DNA from: Giesbergeria anulus
GTDB lineage: Bacteria; Pseudomonadota; Gammaproteobacteria; Burkholderiales; Burkholderiaceae_C
Direction: 5' to 3'
NCBI RefSeq assembly: GCF_900111115.1
Contig: NZ_FOGD01000002.1
Span: 372,001 to 436,000, forward strand
DNA length: 64,000 bases
A program made the translations under genes and the position numbers. Positions 26,556-36,900 of this stretch are shown here, one piece after another (position 1 is the stretch's first letter; each line of letters opens with the position of its first letter). A model generated the notes under the pieces. It saw only the letters and a program-made list of their open reading frames with translations, searched no databases and was not told the origin of the DNA.

Positions 26556-26912
26556 TCAGCCCTTGAGCCAAGGACGCGGGCCACCCATGATGTGCAGGTG
26601 CAGATGGTGGATTTCTTGCCCGCCTTCAAGCCCCGTATTGACCACCACACGAAAGCCCCCATCAGGATAGGGGTTGCAGCCCTGCTCTAGCGCCAAACGT
26701 GGTGCCAAAGCCATCATGCGCCCCAGCAGGCCCGCATGTTCCGGCTGCACCTGTGCCATTGACGGAATGTGCAGCTTGGGCACCAGCAAAAAATGCACAG
26801 GTGCCCAAGGATGGATGTCGTGGAAGGCGAAAAGTTCTTCGTCTTCGTAAACTTTGCGTGACGGGATCTGCCCCGCAATGATTTTGCAGAAAAGGCAATT
26901 CGGATCGTGCAT
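26556..26912 (-). CDS. HIT-family nucleotide hydrolase
   Basis: 118-aa histidine-triad protein (HinT type). The triad motif HLHLHIMGG near the C-terminus and the N-terminal CLFCKIIAGQIPS are diagnostic. Members hydrolyse adenosine phosphoramidates and acyl-AMP. It occupies its usual betaproteobacterial place between the end of the his genes and tatA. Confidence 0.93.
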   Translation of the reverse strand: MHDPNCLFCKIIAGQIPSRKVYEDEELFAFHDIHPWAPVHFLLVPKLHIPSMAQVQPEHAGLLGRMMALAPRLALEQGCNPYPDGGFRVVVNTGLEGGQEIHHLHLHIMGGPRPWLKG

Positions 26913-26939
26913 AAGAGCGCTCTGGAAAAACAGGTGGGT

Positions 26940-27965
26940 TTAGCTGGCGGGTGCCAATTGGAAACTAGAACGCAGGCCAATGTCAGTGCGGTGATCTTGC
27001 AGCCATTGCAGGCCTACCGTGCGGCCCAAGGCGAACAGCTGGCGCATAAAGCCTAGGTCGGCGCGTGTTTTGCCCGCCAAACCAAAATCGGCCAGCACGG
27101 CACCACCATCAATGCGGTGCATATACACCTCTTTAAAGTTGCCGGTGTCGATCTTGCCCTCAGCGCGCAGCCGATGGGCAAACTCTAAGGAACGCAACTC
27201 GGCCAGCAAACCGGCATTGAAGGTGATTTCGTTCACGCGGTCAGTGATTTCGGGCACTGTGGCGGGCACGCGCAAATGCTCCACCGGGTTGATTTGTACC
27301 AGCAAAATATCGCTGCTTTGGGCGCTGTAGATCAAGGGGTAAAGCGGCGGATTGCCCGAATAGCAACCATCCCAGTAAGCCTCGCCATTGATCTCTACCG
27401 CTTTGAACACCAAAGGCAGACAGGCCGAGGCCATCACGGCATCTGCCGTAAGACGATCGCCAGAAAATATCTCACCCTGCCCCGTGCGCACATTGGTGGC
27501 ACAGACAAACACCTGTGGCGCGGCTGTGGAGGCAGCCAACAACTCAAAATCAACTTCGCGCTGTAGCAACTGACGCAAAGGGTTGATATCGAGCGGATTG
27601 GCCTGTGCTGGTGCCAGCCACGGCGTCATCATGGCCAGCCCCGGAAACACCTGCGACAGCGGCGCACCCCAAGCCAGATTGCCCAAGGCCCCGGTGCCCT
27701 CCCACAGGCGGGTGAGGGTAGCGCGGGCCAGATCAGCACCGGCTTGGCGCACATCTTGCGGGTCTTGGTATTGCTGCGCCGCTTGGGCAAAGCCGTGGGC
27801 CACGGCCACGGCATTCATGGCACCCGCACTGGTGCCACTGATGCTATCTAACTCAATCTGACCATCTTCGAGCAAGGCATCGAGCACTCCCCAAGTCAGG
27901 GCACCGTGGGGGCCGCCTCCTTGCAAGGCCAAATTGATCCGTTGCGGTGTTCGGGACTCAGTCAT
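26940..27965 (-). CDS. Patatin-like phospholipase family protein
   Basis: 341-aa patatin-domain hydrolase. The oxyanion glycine stretch is LQGGGPHGALTWGVLDALLE, the nucleophile Ser lies in GTSAGAMNAVA (GxSxG), and the catalytic Asp in YWDGCYSGNPPLYPL (DGG/DG-type). No signal peptide is visible, so it should act in the cytoplasm or at the inner membrane face. Its start overlaps the stop of the upstream small membrane-protein gene by eight bases. It is an insertion relative to the simplest hisE-HIT-tat order but keeps the same strand. Confidence 0.9.
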   Translation of the reverse strand: MTESRTPQRINLALQGGGPHGALTWGVLDALLEDGQIELDSISGTSAGAMNAVAVAHGFAQAAQQYQDPQDVRQAGADLARATLTRLWEGTGALGNLAWGAPLSQVFPGLAMMTPWLAPAQANPLDINPLRQLLQREVDFELLAASTAAPQVFVCATNVRTGQGEIFSGDRLTADAVMASACLPLVFKAVEINGEAYWDGCYSGNPPLYPLIYSAQSSDILLVQINPVEHLRVPATVPEITDRVNEITFNAGLLAELRSLEFAHRLRAEGKIDTGNFKEVYMHRIDGGAVLADFGLAGKTRADLGFMRQLFALGRTVGLQWLQDHRTDIGLRSSFQLAPAS

Positions 27966-28344
27966 ACAGTTCTTGTCCCTTGTTCATAGCCACCATGCCG
28001 CGCACGATGCGGTAGAGAAACCACAGCGAGATCAGCGCCCAAGCAATCCAGCCCGGAAAGAAAAACAGCAACCACAGCGGCGCTGTGAGCACATAGAGCA
28101 CCCCAGCCCAGAGCACGGTACGGATGCGCCAAGAAAAATGGCTGGCCTGCCAAGTGCCCTCGGCATCACCTTTTTTTACCAAATCAATGATGAGCGCGAT
28201 GACGAGCAGGGCAGCACCGGGCTGCGCCCCCGGAATCACTGCCCCCACCGCCACCACCAAATGCAGCAGGTAACTGGCCCAGCCCCAAGCCATCAGGCCA
28301 CGGGCTTTTTCTTCGTTGCTCTGCGCATCAAAAACATCGCTCAT
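27958..28344 (-). CDS. DUF4870-like small membrane protein
   Basis: 128-aa protein with about four hydrophobic segments ([71 protein letters not shown]). This matches the uncharacterised DUF4870 proteins often found after hisE in Burkholderiales. No function is known. ATG 28344 overlaps the hisE stop by four bases, so it is coupled to the his operon. Confidence 0.8.
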   Translation of the reverse strand: MSDVFDAQSNEEKARGLMAWGWASYLLHLVVAVGAVIPGAQPGAALLVIALIIDLVKKGDAEGTWQASHFSWRIRTVLWAGVLYVLTAPLWLLFFFPGWIAWALISLWFLYRIVRGMVAMNKGQELYD

Positions 28345-28709
28345 GGCGCTGCCTGACGCTGGGCTTTTTCTTGCAGGCCACTGGTGCCCTCGCGGCGCTC
28401 CAACTCCGCCACCACATCCACCGGAGACAAATCGTAGTGGGCCAGCGCAATCATGGAGTGAAACCACAGATCGGCCACCTCGTACAGCAACTTGGCCTTG
28501 TCGACACCATGATCGACGTCTTTGGCCGCCATCACCACCTCGGTGGCCTCTTCACCAATCTTTTTCAGAAAGGCATCGGGGCCTTTGTGCAGCAAACGGG
28601 CGACGTAGCTTTTTTCTGGATCGCCGCCATGCGCCGGCTTGCGGCTCTCGATCACCGCAGCCACACGGGCCAGCGCGCCCTCGACAGAAGAATCATCAGC
28701 ACAGGACAT
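28341..28709 (-). CDS. hisE: Phosphoribosyl-ATP pyrophosphatase
   Basis: 122-aa enzyme of step two of histidine synthesis, converting PR-ATP to PR-AMP. The [15 protein letters not shown] segment holds the metal-binding Glu residues. It is a stand-alone HisE, separate from HisI. ATG 28709 has AGAGG eight bases upstream; a GTG at 28727 is possible but less likely. Confidence 0.95.
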   Translation of the reverse strand: MSCADDSSVEGALARVAAVIESRKPAHGGDPEKSYVARLLHKGPDAFLKKIGEEATEVVMAAKDVDHGVDKAKLLYEVADLWFHSMIALAHYDLSPVDVVAELERREGTSGLQEKAQRQAAP

Positions 28710-28727
28710 GGAGCCAACCTCTTTCAC

Positions 28728-29117
28728 TTATTTGTAGATGGATTCGGGGTCTTTGAGCACCGGATCGACCGGCTGCCAATCACCATCACGCAGCACGCTG
28801 TAAAAACAACTGTGCCGCCCAGTGTGGCAGGCAATGCCCGGCTCATGGCCCTGCTGCGTGACTTGCAACAAGATGACGTCGTTATCGCAGTCAATGCGGA
28901 TGTCGTGTACCGTTTGCACATGGCCGGACTCTTCACCCTTAAACCACAGTTTGCCGCGTGAACGGCTGAAATACACGGCACGACCCAACTCGGCGGTTTT
29001 TTGCAGCGCCTCGCGGTTCATCCAAGCAAACATCAGCACGTCACCCGTGCCACGCTCTTGCGCAATCACGGGCACGAGGCCCTGCGCATCCCATTTGACT
29101 TGTTCTATCCAGTTCAT
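28728..29117 (-). CDS. hisI: Phosphoribosyl-AMP cyclohydrolase
   Basis: 129-aa enzyme of the third histidine step that opens the adenine ring of PR-AMP. It shows the metal-binding DxDxD-like [14 protein letters not shown] and the catalytic [13 protein letters not shown], plus [13 protein letters not shown] near the N-terminus. It follows hisF by 23 bases. Confidence 0.96.
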   Translation of the reverse strand: MNWIEQVKWDAQGLVPVIAQERGTGDVLMFAWMNREALQKTAELGRAVYFSRSRGKLWFKGEESGHVQTVHDIRIDCDNDVILLQVTQQGHEPGIACHTGRHSCFYSVLRDGDWQPVDPVLKDPESIYK

Positions 29118-29140
29118 CGTGCGATTGTGAACGATTACGA

Positions 29141-29941
29141 TTACAAGCGCACCGGAATACCACGGGCCGCCATGTGCTGTTTGGCCTGTTGCACGGTGTA
29201 TTCACCATAGTGAAATATGCTGGCGGCCAGCACAGCATCGGCGCCGCCTTGTTGCACGCCATCGGCCAAATGGTCGAGGTTGCCCACGCCGCCAGAGGCA
29301 ATGACGGGCACGGCCACGGTATCGCTCACGGTGCGCGTCAGGGCCAAATCGAATCCGGCCTTGGTGCCGTCGCGATCCATGCTGGTGAGCAAAATCTCGC
29401 CTGCACCACGCCGGGCCATGTCCGCCGCCCATTGCACCGCATCTAGGCCCGTGTTTTTGCGGCCACCGTGGCTGTAAACGTCCCAACCCATACCGACGGG
29501 CTGACCATTGGCACCGAGACGGGCTTCGTCTTGGGGCGTGCGGCGTTTGGCATCAATGGCTACCACGATGCACTGGGCACCGTACTTGGCCGAGGCAGCG
29601 TTGATAACGTCAGGGTTGGCAATGGCCGCCGAATTGAAGCTGACCTTGTCGGCCCCGGCGTTGAGCAGGCGGCGCACGTCTTCTACCGTGCGCACGCCAC
29701 CGCCCACCGTGAGAGGAATAAACACTTGGCTGGCTACGGCCTCAATGATGTGTAGGATCAGGTCACGACCATCGCTGGTGGCAGTGATGTCTAGAAAGGT
29801 GAGCTCATCGGCCCCTTGGGCGTTGTAGCGCGCGGCAATTTCTACCGGATCGCCTGCATCGCGCAGTTCAACAAAATTAACGCCTTTGACGACACGGCCT
29901 CCGGTGACGTCAAGGCAGGGGATGATGCGTTTGGCAAGCAT
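29141..29941 (-). CDS. hisF: Imidazole glycerol phosphate synthase, cyclase subunit
   Basis: 266-aa TIM barrel that uses ammonia from HisH to form IGP and AICAR. The N-terminal [20 protein letters not shown] with catalytic Asp, and phosphate loops such as [10 protein letters not shown], are conserved. In related genomes hisF directly follows hisA; here the galE-pel block separates them by 15 kb, so hisF needs a promoter of its own or read-through from galE. Confidence 0.96.
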   Translation of the reverse strand: MLAKRIIPCLDVTGGRVVKGVNFVELRDAGDPVEIAARYNAQGADELTFLDITATSDGRDLILHIIEAVASQVFIPLTVGGGVRTVEDVRRLLNAGADKVSFNSAAIANPDVINAASAKYGAQCIVVAIDAKRRTPQDEARLGANGQPVGMGWDVYSHGGRKNTGLDAVQWAADMARRGAGEILLTSMDRDGTKAGFDLALTRTVSDTVAVPVIASGGVGNLDHLADGVQQGGADAVLAASIFHYGEYTVQQAKQHMAARGIPVRL

Positions 29942-29991
29942 GGCGCGGTAAATGTAGCAATGGAGAACAAGCGCAGGAAGATACCACGCGG

Positions 29992-31002
29992 CTAGGCCAC
30001 ACTGCGGGCCTCACCGTTCTGCCAGCGCCAAGCATCTTGGCACATGCGGTCAATGCCATGCTGGGCTTTCCAGCCCAATAGCTGTTGTGCCAAGCTGGGG
30101 TTGGCCCAACATTGGGCCACATCGCCGGGGCGGCGGCCCACGATCTGATAGGGGATGGAGCGACCGCTGGCGCGCTCAAAGCTGTGCACCATCTCTAGTA
30201 CCGATACCGGACGCCCTGTGCCTAGGTTGACAGTCAGTAAGCCGGGATGCTGGCGCAGATAACGCAGGGCAGCCAGATGCCCTTGCGCCAAGTCGGCCAC
30301 ATGGATGTAGTCGCGCACGCCGGTGCCATCGGGGGTGGGGTAATCGTTGCCATAAATGCTCAGACAACTGCGCTGGCCTGCGGCCACTTGGGCCACATAA
30401 GGCAACAAGTTGCCGGGTACGTCTTGCGGGTCTTCGCCGACCAGGCCACTCTCATGGGCCCCCACCGGGTTAAAGTAGCGCAGCCGAGCGATGTGCCACT
30501 GCCCCGGCTCTGCGGCATCCACATCAGCCAACACCTGTTCCATCATCAGCTTGCTCCAGCCGTAGGGGTTGGTGGCCGAGAGGGGAAAATCCTCACCAAT
30601 GGGCAGGGTGGCCGGTTCACCATACACCGTGGCCGAAGAAGAAAAAACCAAAGTGCGCACCTGCGCCTGCTGCATGGCCTGTAGCAAGGTGATGGTGCCC
30701 GCCACGTTGTTTTCGTAATAGCGCAAAGGGGTGGCTACCGATTGCCCCACGGCCTTGAGTGCCGCAAAGTGGATGACGGCATTGATCGGGTATTGGGCCA
30801 GCAACTGCGCCAGCAAGGCAGCGTCGCGCACATCCCCCTCAATGCACACAGGCACCGCACCGATAATGCGCCCCATGCGCTCCAGCACCGAGCAGCGGCT
30901 GTTGCTGAAATTGTCCAGCATCAAAAAAGGCAAGCCCGCTTGCGCCAATGCGATGCAGGTATGCGAACCGATAAAGCCAGCCCCCCCTGTGACCAAAATC
31001 AT
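29992..31002 (-). CDS. galE: UDP-hexose/UDP-N-acetylhexosamine 4-epimerase
   Basis: 336-aa extended short-chain dehydrogenase. It has the NAD-binding GGAGFIG, catalytic SSSATVYG and YxxxK in NPYGWSK, so it interconverts UDP-glucose/UDP-galactose-type sugars at C4. The residue equivalent to E. coli Tyr299 is Cys298 here ([14 protein letters not shown]), matching the human-type GDVAxCxANPS motif. A small residue at this place is what allows UDP-GlcNAc/UDP-GalNAc. It lies divergent to pelA, and UDP-GalNAc is the expected Pel precursor, so I infer a Pel-dedicated or dual-specificity epimerase, as for PelX in Pseudomonas protegens. It ends 50 bases before hisF. Confidence 0.93.
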   Translation of the reverse strand: MILVTGGAGFIGSHTCIALAQAGLPFLMLDNFSNSRCSVLERMGRIIGAVPVCIEGDVRDAALLAQLLAQYPINAVIHFAALKAVGQSVATPLRYYENNVAGTITLLQAMQQAQVRTLVFSSSATVYGEPATLPIGEDFPLSATNPYGWSKLMMEQVLADVDAAEPGQWHIARLRYFNPVGAHESGLVGEDPQDVPGNLLPYVAQVAAGQRSCLSIYGNDYPTPDGTGVRDYIHVADLAQGHLAALRYLRQHPGLLTVNLGTGRPVSVLEMVHSFERASGRSIPYQIVGRRPGDVAQCWANPSLAQQLLGWKAQHGIDRMCQDAWRWQNGEARSVA

Positions 31003-31090
31003 GCCGTTGCACCCATTAGAAATAGCCCCGCCCCCGAACTAGCGCCACAACCACAGCCGCTTGGACACTTTAAAACAGCCACTGGCGCAT

Positions 31091-31137
31091 AAATTTTAGC
31101 TAATGTTAATTATATTTAGATAGCATTTGTCTATAAT
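31091..31137 (+). promoter_or_regulatory. AT-rich pel promoter region
   Basis: A consensus TATAAT lies at 31132-31137 inside an unusually AT-rich stretch between galE and pelA. No good -35 is seen at 17 bases (ATTATA at 31109), which suggests an activator-dependent or H-NS-silenced promoter. Initiation near 31144 would exclude a TTG start at 31137 and favour GTG 31176. No clear FleQ box was found. Confidence 0.5.
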
Positions 31138-31175
31138 TGAATTTAAAAACAACTGTATTACAGGTTTCACGTTCT

Positions 31176-33986
31176 GTGCCCAAACTCGTCTCTCTGCTGC
31201 TGTGGACTCTGGGCATTTTGTTATCTATGCCAGTCCATGCTTTGCCCGCAGTGGCCTTGCATTACGGTGCAGCAGCCCCGCTGAGCGATCTGAAAGTATT
31301 TGACATCGTGGTGGTAGAGCCAGACCACGGCCATGACCCCCTGCTACACCAGCGCAGTGACAGCCAGTTGTACGCCTATGTGTCGGTGGCAGAGGTGCAA
31401 CCGTCACGCAGCTACTACCAAGACATTCCGGCGGCTTGGAAGCTGGCCCGCAATGGTGATTGGCAATCGGACGTGCTAGACCAAACGCCCGCAGACTGGC
31501 CTGAGTTCTTTGCCAGCCGGGTGGTGGCCCCGTTGTGGGCGCGCGGCTACCGTGGCTTCTTTCTGGACACGCTTGACTCTTACCGCCTAGCGGCCCAATT
31601 TGATGAAGCCGCGCAACAAGCGGGGCTGGTGCGGGTGATCGAGACGCTGCACCAACGCTTTCCGGGCATCCGCCTGATTTTGAATCGGGGCTTTGAAGTT
31701 GTGCCTCGCGTACGCGACAAAATTGAGATGGTGGCCGCCGAATCTTTGTTCCGAGGCTGGAATGCCAACAAAAAACGCTATGAAGAAGTCCCGGCGGCCA
31801 GCCGGGAATGGTTGCTAGGCCAATTGCAAACCATCCGACAGCAACAGGGCCTGCCGGTACTGGTGATCGACTATGTGCCGCCACAAGACCGCGCCTTGGC
31901 CCGTGCCACGGCCACCCAAATTCAGGCCCTGGGGTTTATTCCTTGGGTGAGTGATAGCCAATTGCACACCATTGGGGTAGGCAACATCGAATTGCTGCCC
32001 CGGCGTGTGCTGGTACTTTATGACGGCGACGAGACCGTCTCCCTCAACTACACCAACGCCCACCGCTACCTGCACATGCCGCTCAACCACATGGGCTACA
32101 TCGTGGAGTATGCCGATACCAAACAGCCTTTGCCCCAAGGCATTTATCGGGATCGCTATGCGGGTGTGGCTACTTGGTTCTCAGGCTTTGTGCCTGCTGC
32201 CAAGGGCAAAGAGTTGAGCCGTTGGCTGCTGGCCCGTGCGAGTGAAGGCATGCCACTGGCTTTAGTTGATGATTTTGGCTTTTTGCCCGACCGCAGTTGG
32301 GCCGAGCAGCTAGGGCTGCAAGTGGGCAACCTTGGTATAGAAGGCAGGCTACAGACCGTGCGTCAGCACCCAATGATGGGGTTTGAAATTGCCCCCCCAG
32401 TGCCGGGCCGTGAGTATGAGCCGGTGCGCTTGGTCGGCAAGTCAGCGGCGCAAGCTACCCCGCTGCTAGAGCTGCAAGATCAGCGCGGACAACGGGTGGT
32501 GGCCGGTGCCATCATGCCTTGGGGTGGCTTTATGCTCGACCCGTTTGTGCTAGTCGCACTGCCAGGCACCGAACAACGCCGTTGGGTGATCGACCCCTTT
32601 GCCTTTTTGACCCAAGCACTGCGTTTGCCGCCCATGCCAGTGCCCGATGTCACCACCGAAAATGGCCGCCGCCTGCTGATGGCGCACATTGATGGTGATG
32701 GCTTTCCATCTCGGGCTGAAATGGCTGGCAACCCCTTGGCCTCTGAAGTGCTGCTCAAGGAGGTACTGCAAAAGTACCGTATTCCACACACCATGTCGGT
32801 GATTGAAGCTGAAACTGCACCCGACGGCTTGTACCCACAGCAAAGCGCCCAGATGGAAGACATTGCCCGGCGCATGTTCCGGCTGCCCCATGTCGAAATA
32901 GCCAGCCACAGTTATAGCCATCCTTTTTTGTGGAACCAAGAAGTGAAACATGGCGTGTTCTTGGAAGAAACCCAAAAAGACTACCACCTAGAGTTGCCGG
33001 GCTACACTTTCAGTTTAGAGCGCGAGATTGTCGGCTCAGTCAACTACATCCAGCAACGGTTGGCACCGGCGGGCAAGAAGGTACAAATCATGCTCTGGAC
33101 AGGCGATACTGCCCCCAGTGGTGAAGCGCTGGCCATTGCCCACCGTGCTGGGCTGCTCAATATGAATGGGGGCGATACCTTTATCAATCGCAGCCAATCT
33201 TCGTTGACCGCCGTGCGCAGCCACGGCATCCAAAAAGATGGCTACATCCAGGTATTTGCGCCCATCACCAACGAAAATATCTATACAAACCTCTGGCAGG
33301 GGCCTTTCTATGGTTTTGAACGGGCCATTGAAACCTTCGAAATGACCGGCCAGCCACGGCGCATCAAAGCGGTAGATATTTATTACCACACCTACTCGGC
33401 CAGCAAGCGGGCCGGGCTTGAGGCGCTGCACAAAGTCTATCGTTGGGCCTTAGCGCAGCAGCTGCATCCAGTGTTTACCTCAGAGTACATTCGCAAAGTG
33501 CAAGATTTTTATGGTTACGCTGTGGCCCGTGATGGGCAAGGCTGGCGTGTGCGTGGCGGTGATGCCTTGCGTACTTTGCGCCTGCCTGCCAATTGGGGTG
33601 CGCCCGCACTGGCCCAAAGCCAGCATGTAGCTGGTTACCGCGAAGGCACCGAAGGCACCTACCTGCACCTGACAGGCAGTAGTGCCCACATCCAGACCCT
33701 AGAGAAAACAGCGCCCCCTCCACCTTTGCGCCCCTTCTTGTACGAAGCCAATGCACGCCTGAAAAAGTGGCAGGGCAACCCCCAGGCCACACAAACCGCA
33801 TTCACCCTACAAGGCCATGTACCACTGCAATTTAGCCTAGGCCACAGCAGCCACTGCCAAGTGCGTGCTGGGCAGCGGCTACTGGCCCCCATCCGCACCA
33901 CCACCACACCTGCAGGTGCCAATGTCCAGATGTTTGAGTTAACCGCGACCCATGCCGAGCTCCAGATCGTCTGTCCAAGCCACTGA
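31176..33986 (+). CDS. pelA: Pel polysaccharide deacetylase/hydrolase PelA
   Basis: About 936-aa periplasmic protein (P. aeruginosa PelA is 948). From GTG 31176 it starts with a good signal peptide (PKLVSLLLWTLGILLSMPVHA). The N-terminal glycoside hydrolase domain keeps acidic residues at Asp131 (RGFFLDTLDSY) and Glu189 (VAAESLFRGWN), which align with the catalytic pair of GH166. A Rossmann-like middle region follows. The polysaccharide deacetylase domain has AHIDGDGF (Asp506/508) and SHSYSHPF (His578, His582) as metal ligands. It deacetylates Pel, making it cationic, and can cut it. A TTG at 31137 is an alternative start. pelB overlaps its 3' end by 35 bases. Confidence 0.94.
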   Translation: MPKLVSLLLWTLGILLSMPVHALPAVALHYGAAAPLSDLKVFDIVVVEPDHGHDPLLHQRSDSQLYAYVSVAEVQPSRSYYQDIPAAWKLARNGDWQSDVLDQTPADWPEFFASRVVAPLWARGYRGFFLDTLDSYRLAAQFDEAAQQAGLVRVIETLHQRFPGIRLILNRGFEVVPRVRDKIEMVAAESLFRGWNANKKRYEEVPAASREWLLGQLQTIRQQQGLPVLVIDYVPPQDRALARATATQIQALGFIPWVSDSQLHTIGVGNIELLPRRVLVLYDGDETVSLNYTNAHRYLHMPLNHMGYIVEYADTKQPLPQGIYRDRYAGVATWFSGFVPAAKGKELSRWLLARASEGMPLALVDDFGFLPDRSWAEQLGLQVGNLGIEGRLQTVRQHPMMGFEIAPPVPGREYEPVRLVGKSAAQATPLLELQDQRGQRVVAGAIMPWGGFMLDPFVLVALPGTEQRRWVIDPFAFLTQALRLPPMPVPDVTTENGRRLLMAHIDGDGFPSRAEMAGNPLASEVLLKEVLQKYRIPHTMSVIEAETAPDGLYPQQSAQMEDIARRMFRLPHVEIASHSYSHPFLWNQEVKHGVFLEETQKDYHLELPGYTFSLEREIVGSVNYIQQRLAPAGKKVQIMLWTGDTAPSGEALAIAHRAGLLNMNGGDTFINRSQSSLTAVRSHGIQKDGYIQVFAPITNENIYTNLWQGPFYGFERAIETFEMTGQPRRIKAVDIYYHTYSASKRAGLEALHKVYRWALAQQLHPVFTSEYIRKVQDFYGYAVARDGQGWRVRGGDALRTLRLPANWGAPALAQSQHVAGYREGTEGTYLHLTGSSAHIQTLEKTAPPPPLRPFLYEANARLKKWQGNPQATQTAFTLQGHVPLQFSLGHSSHCQVRAGQRLLAPIRTTTTPAGANVQMFELTATHAELQIVCPSH

Positions 33987-36900
33987 GCGGCCTTTGCTGG
34001 CCCCTTACTGGCTGCTGCTGCTGTTAGCCACCATCGTGGGCGCTGGCCTGTGGCTGCTCTATCCTCGTCAGGATCTGGAGCGCCGTCTCAGCCAAGCAGG
34101 TGACCAATCGGCCCTGTCCACCAGCTACCTGCACAACCTGCTGCGCAGCGACGCCAACAACCCGCAACTGCGTCTGTTATTAGCCAAAGAACAGGGTCAT
34201 GAAGGGGCCATCAATTCGATGAGCGAGACGCTCAGACCGGCCCTCACGTCCGACGATCCCACCCTACGCCGCCAGGCCCTCTGGCTAGTGTGGGAAAGCA
34301 CCTATCGCACCTACCAACAAACCCCCAGCCAAGAAACCACAGTCCGCACCCAATGGCAGGCCACGTTGGTAGAGCAACTGCATACTTTGGTACACGAGAG
34401 CTGGCCCACAGAGCAACTACAACTCTTGACCCAACAAGCATTGGACTTGGAGCAGCAAACGATTGCCATCACGCTGCTGCGCCAGCAGGCCGTACAGCAG
34501 CGCCAGCCAGACAAGGCAGCACGGCTGTACGTACAGGCTGCACAGACTGCATTGGCCCATTCCAATTACGCGGCGTGTGCCCAGTTGTACCTATTGGCCC
34601 GCCAAGCTACACCAAATGGCCCACAGGCCAAGCCGTATTTTCGGGCGGCCATCGCTGCCATCCAGTCGAGCGGACAGCCAGTGCAAGCGCTGGAACTGGC
34701 AGAAAGAGAATTGGGAGCGCTGCACAGCGACAGCGAGATCATTGAGCTGCTGGTACAACTGGCGCGCGCCGCAGGCCGCCCCGACATTGCAGAGCGTTAT
34801 GTCAAGCAACTGCTGCAACTGGCCCTTTTGCAGCAATGGCAAACCAGCCAGTGGGCGCAAACGCTGTTGCCGTCTCCGTTACAAGCTGTCGCAGAGCGAC
34901 GCATGGCAGCTCTGCAAGCCGCGCCGCGCTATGAGGATCGGGCCTATCTGCTCGATCCATCCTTGTTGCAACACCCAAGCCATGATGCCGCCCAAAGCGC
35001 ATGGCAATCCTTGCCCGTCAGTCAGAAATCTCCCCCGGCAGTGGCCCCCGGACTGCCCTTTGACGACAAGGTTTACACCCTAGGCTACCAAGTATTCTTA
35101 GAAAACAAAAACCTAGAAGATGCTTGGCGCGTGGCCAAGGCGGCGGTGCAGCAGGCCCCGCAGCTCATCATCTGGCATGAGCGGCTGGCCCAAGTCTCTG
35201 AATGGACTGGCCGCTTGGAACTGGCGCTACCACACTGGCTGCGGGTAGCCCAACAGACACAAAGCCCAGTGGCTTGGCAGGCCGTGCTGCGTTTAGCGCC
35301 CGGCCAGTTTGATGATGCTGCACTGGTGGAAGCACTGCGTTACGAGCTACGCCGCAAGCCCGGCCAGCCCACTTTGCTGCAAGAGTTGGTGGATGCCTAC
35401 GAGCGTTTAGGCTCGCCCCAGCCTGCGCTCGATTACCTGCGCCAGCAGCCTGCCACCCCCAAAACCCTAGAAATGCTGGCTAACTTGGCCAAACGTGCCG
35501 GAGACCTCGACTTGGCCTTGACCAGTTGGCAACGCCTGTTTACCGATCCCACCCAGTTAACCCCCACGCTGGCCATGCGGGCCGCTGTATTGGCCCTGTT
35601 GCGTGGCCAAGCTGCCCAAGGACTGGCGTGGCTGGAAGCGGCACAAAAGAAGATCACGCCCAACACCACAGACAGCGCAACCTTCTGGCGACTCACGGCT
35701 CAGATGGCACAAGACCAGCAACGAGACCTCTTGGCCGTGCAAGCGTATCGCCAGTTGTTGGAAAACAAGGCTGCTGATGTGGGAGACTTTGATGCCCTGA
35801 TTCGGCTGTTGCAAACCCACCAACCGTTGGAGGCAGCAGAGGTAGCACTGCTAGCTTGGCAACAACTCGATCAGCCCCGCCACCTGATACTGGCTTTGGG
35901 CATTTATGCCAGCCTCAACCAGTGGCGTGATGTGCAACAGGTGCTCCAAAAACTAGACCCCACACCCCAAGCACAGCGACGCGCCTTGCACCGCTTGCGC
36001 CAAGAGCCAGAGTTTTTGCGTTTGGCCGGGCTTTGCTACCAAAACACCGGCCGCCGCGCCCAAGCGCGCCAGTATTACGAAGCTGGACTCAAACTGGCCC
36101 CACAGTCAGCTGCCATGCGCCATGCTCTGCTGTGGCTGTTTATTGAGAGCAACGATGCCGCCGCTTTGCGCGACCTGCTAGGCCGTTACGAGGCGCAATG
36201 GAGCCAAGACAAAGAGTTGCACGACGCACTGGCGTCGGCCTACCAATCGCTGTCGCTGCCCGCCATTGCCTTAGAGCGCTACTTGCAACCGCGCATTCAG
36301 GCCCACCGCAATGACCTGCTCTGGCTGATGAACTATGCCGATGCGCTAGACCAAAACCAGCAATCTGACCGTGCATGGCGTCTGCGTCGTGATCTACTTA
36401 GCCAAGAATGGCAAAAGGCTAACCGTGATGTCAGCACCACCCCATCAAGGGCGCGCTGGTTAACCGAAGAAGGCTTGAACACCACCCGGCGGCTGGCCCG
36501 CGCCCGCCTGCAACTGACGCAACGCCCCGGCGATGCCGGTTTGGCTACCCTGCGCGAGCTGCTGCGGCTAGACCGTGATGCCCGCAATGGTTTATCCAAT
36601 GCCGCCGCAGAAACCGCCATTGGCTGGTTGCAAGATGCTGGTGAATACACCGCCGAACGGGGCTTTTTGTGGCAGCAATACGCGCGCAGCCACAGCGTAC
36701 AGGCCAACCGGCCCCTGTGGGCAGAAATCACAGTAGCCTTGGCCGAGAAAGACAAGCCCGCCACTGGAGAATTGCTCGAAATTTTTGACGAACGCCTGCA
36801 GCGCTACGACCGGGTCAATGCCGCTGTGGCGGTGGGCAATGTGCGCTTGGCACAAAGCGCCGCCTTTGAGACCCAACACAACCAGCCCGACGATAACCCG

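Noticed and set aside
29992-31002. galE as an ordinary Leloir galactose gene
   Set aside because: No galT, galK or galactose transporter is near; the Cys298 residue and pel context point to amino-sugar supply. Not excluded experimentally.
31003-31175. FleQ-type operator at the pel promoter
   Set aside because: I looked for the GTCAAT-ATTGAC type dyad and did not find a convincing match.
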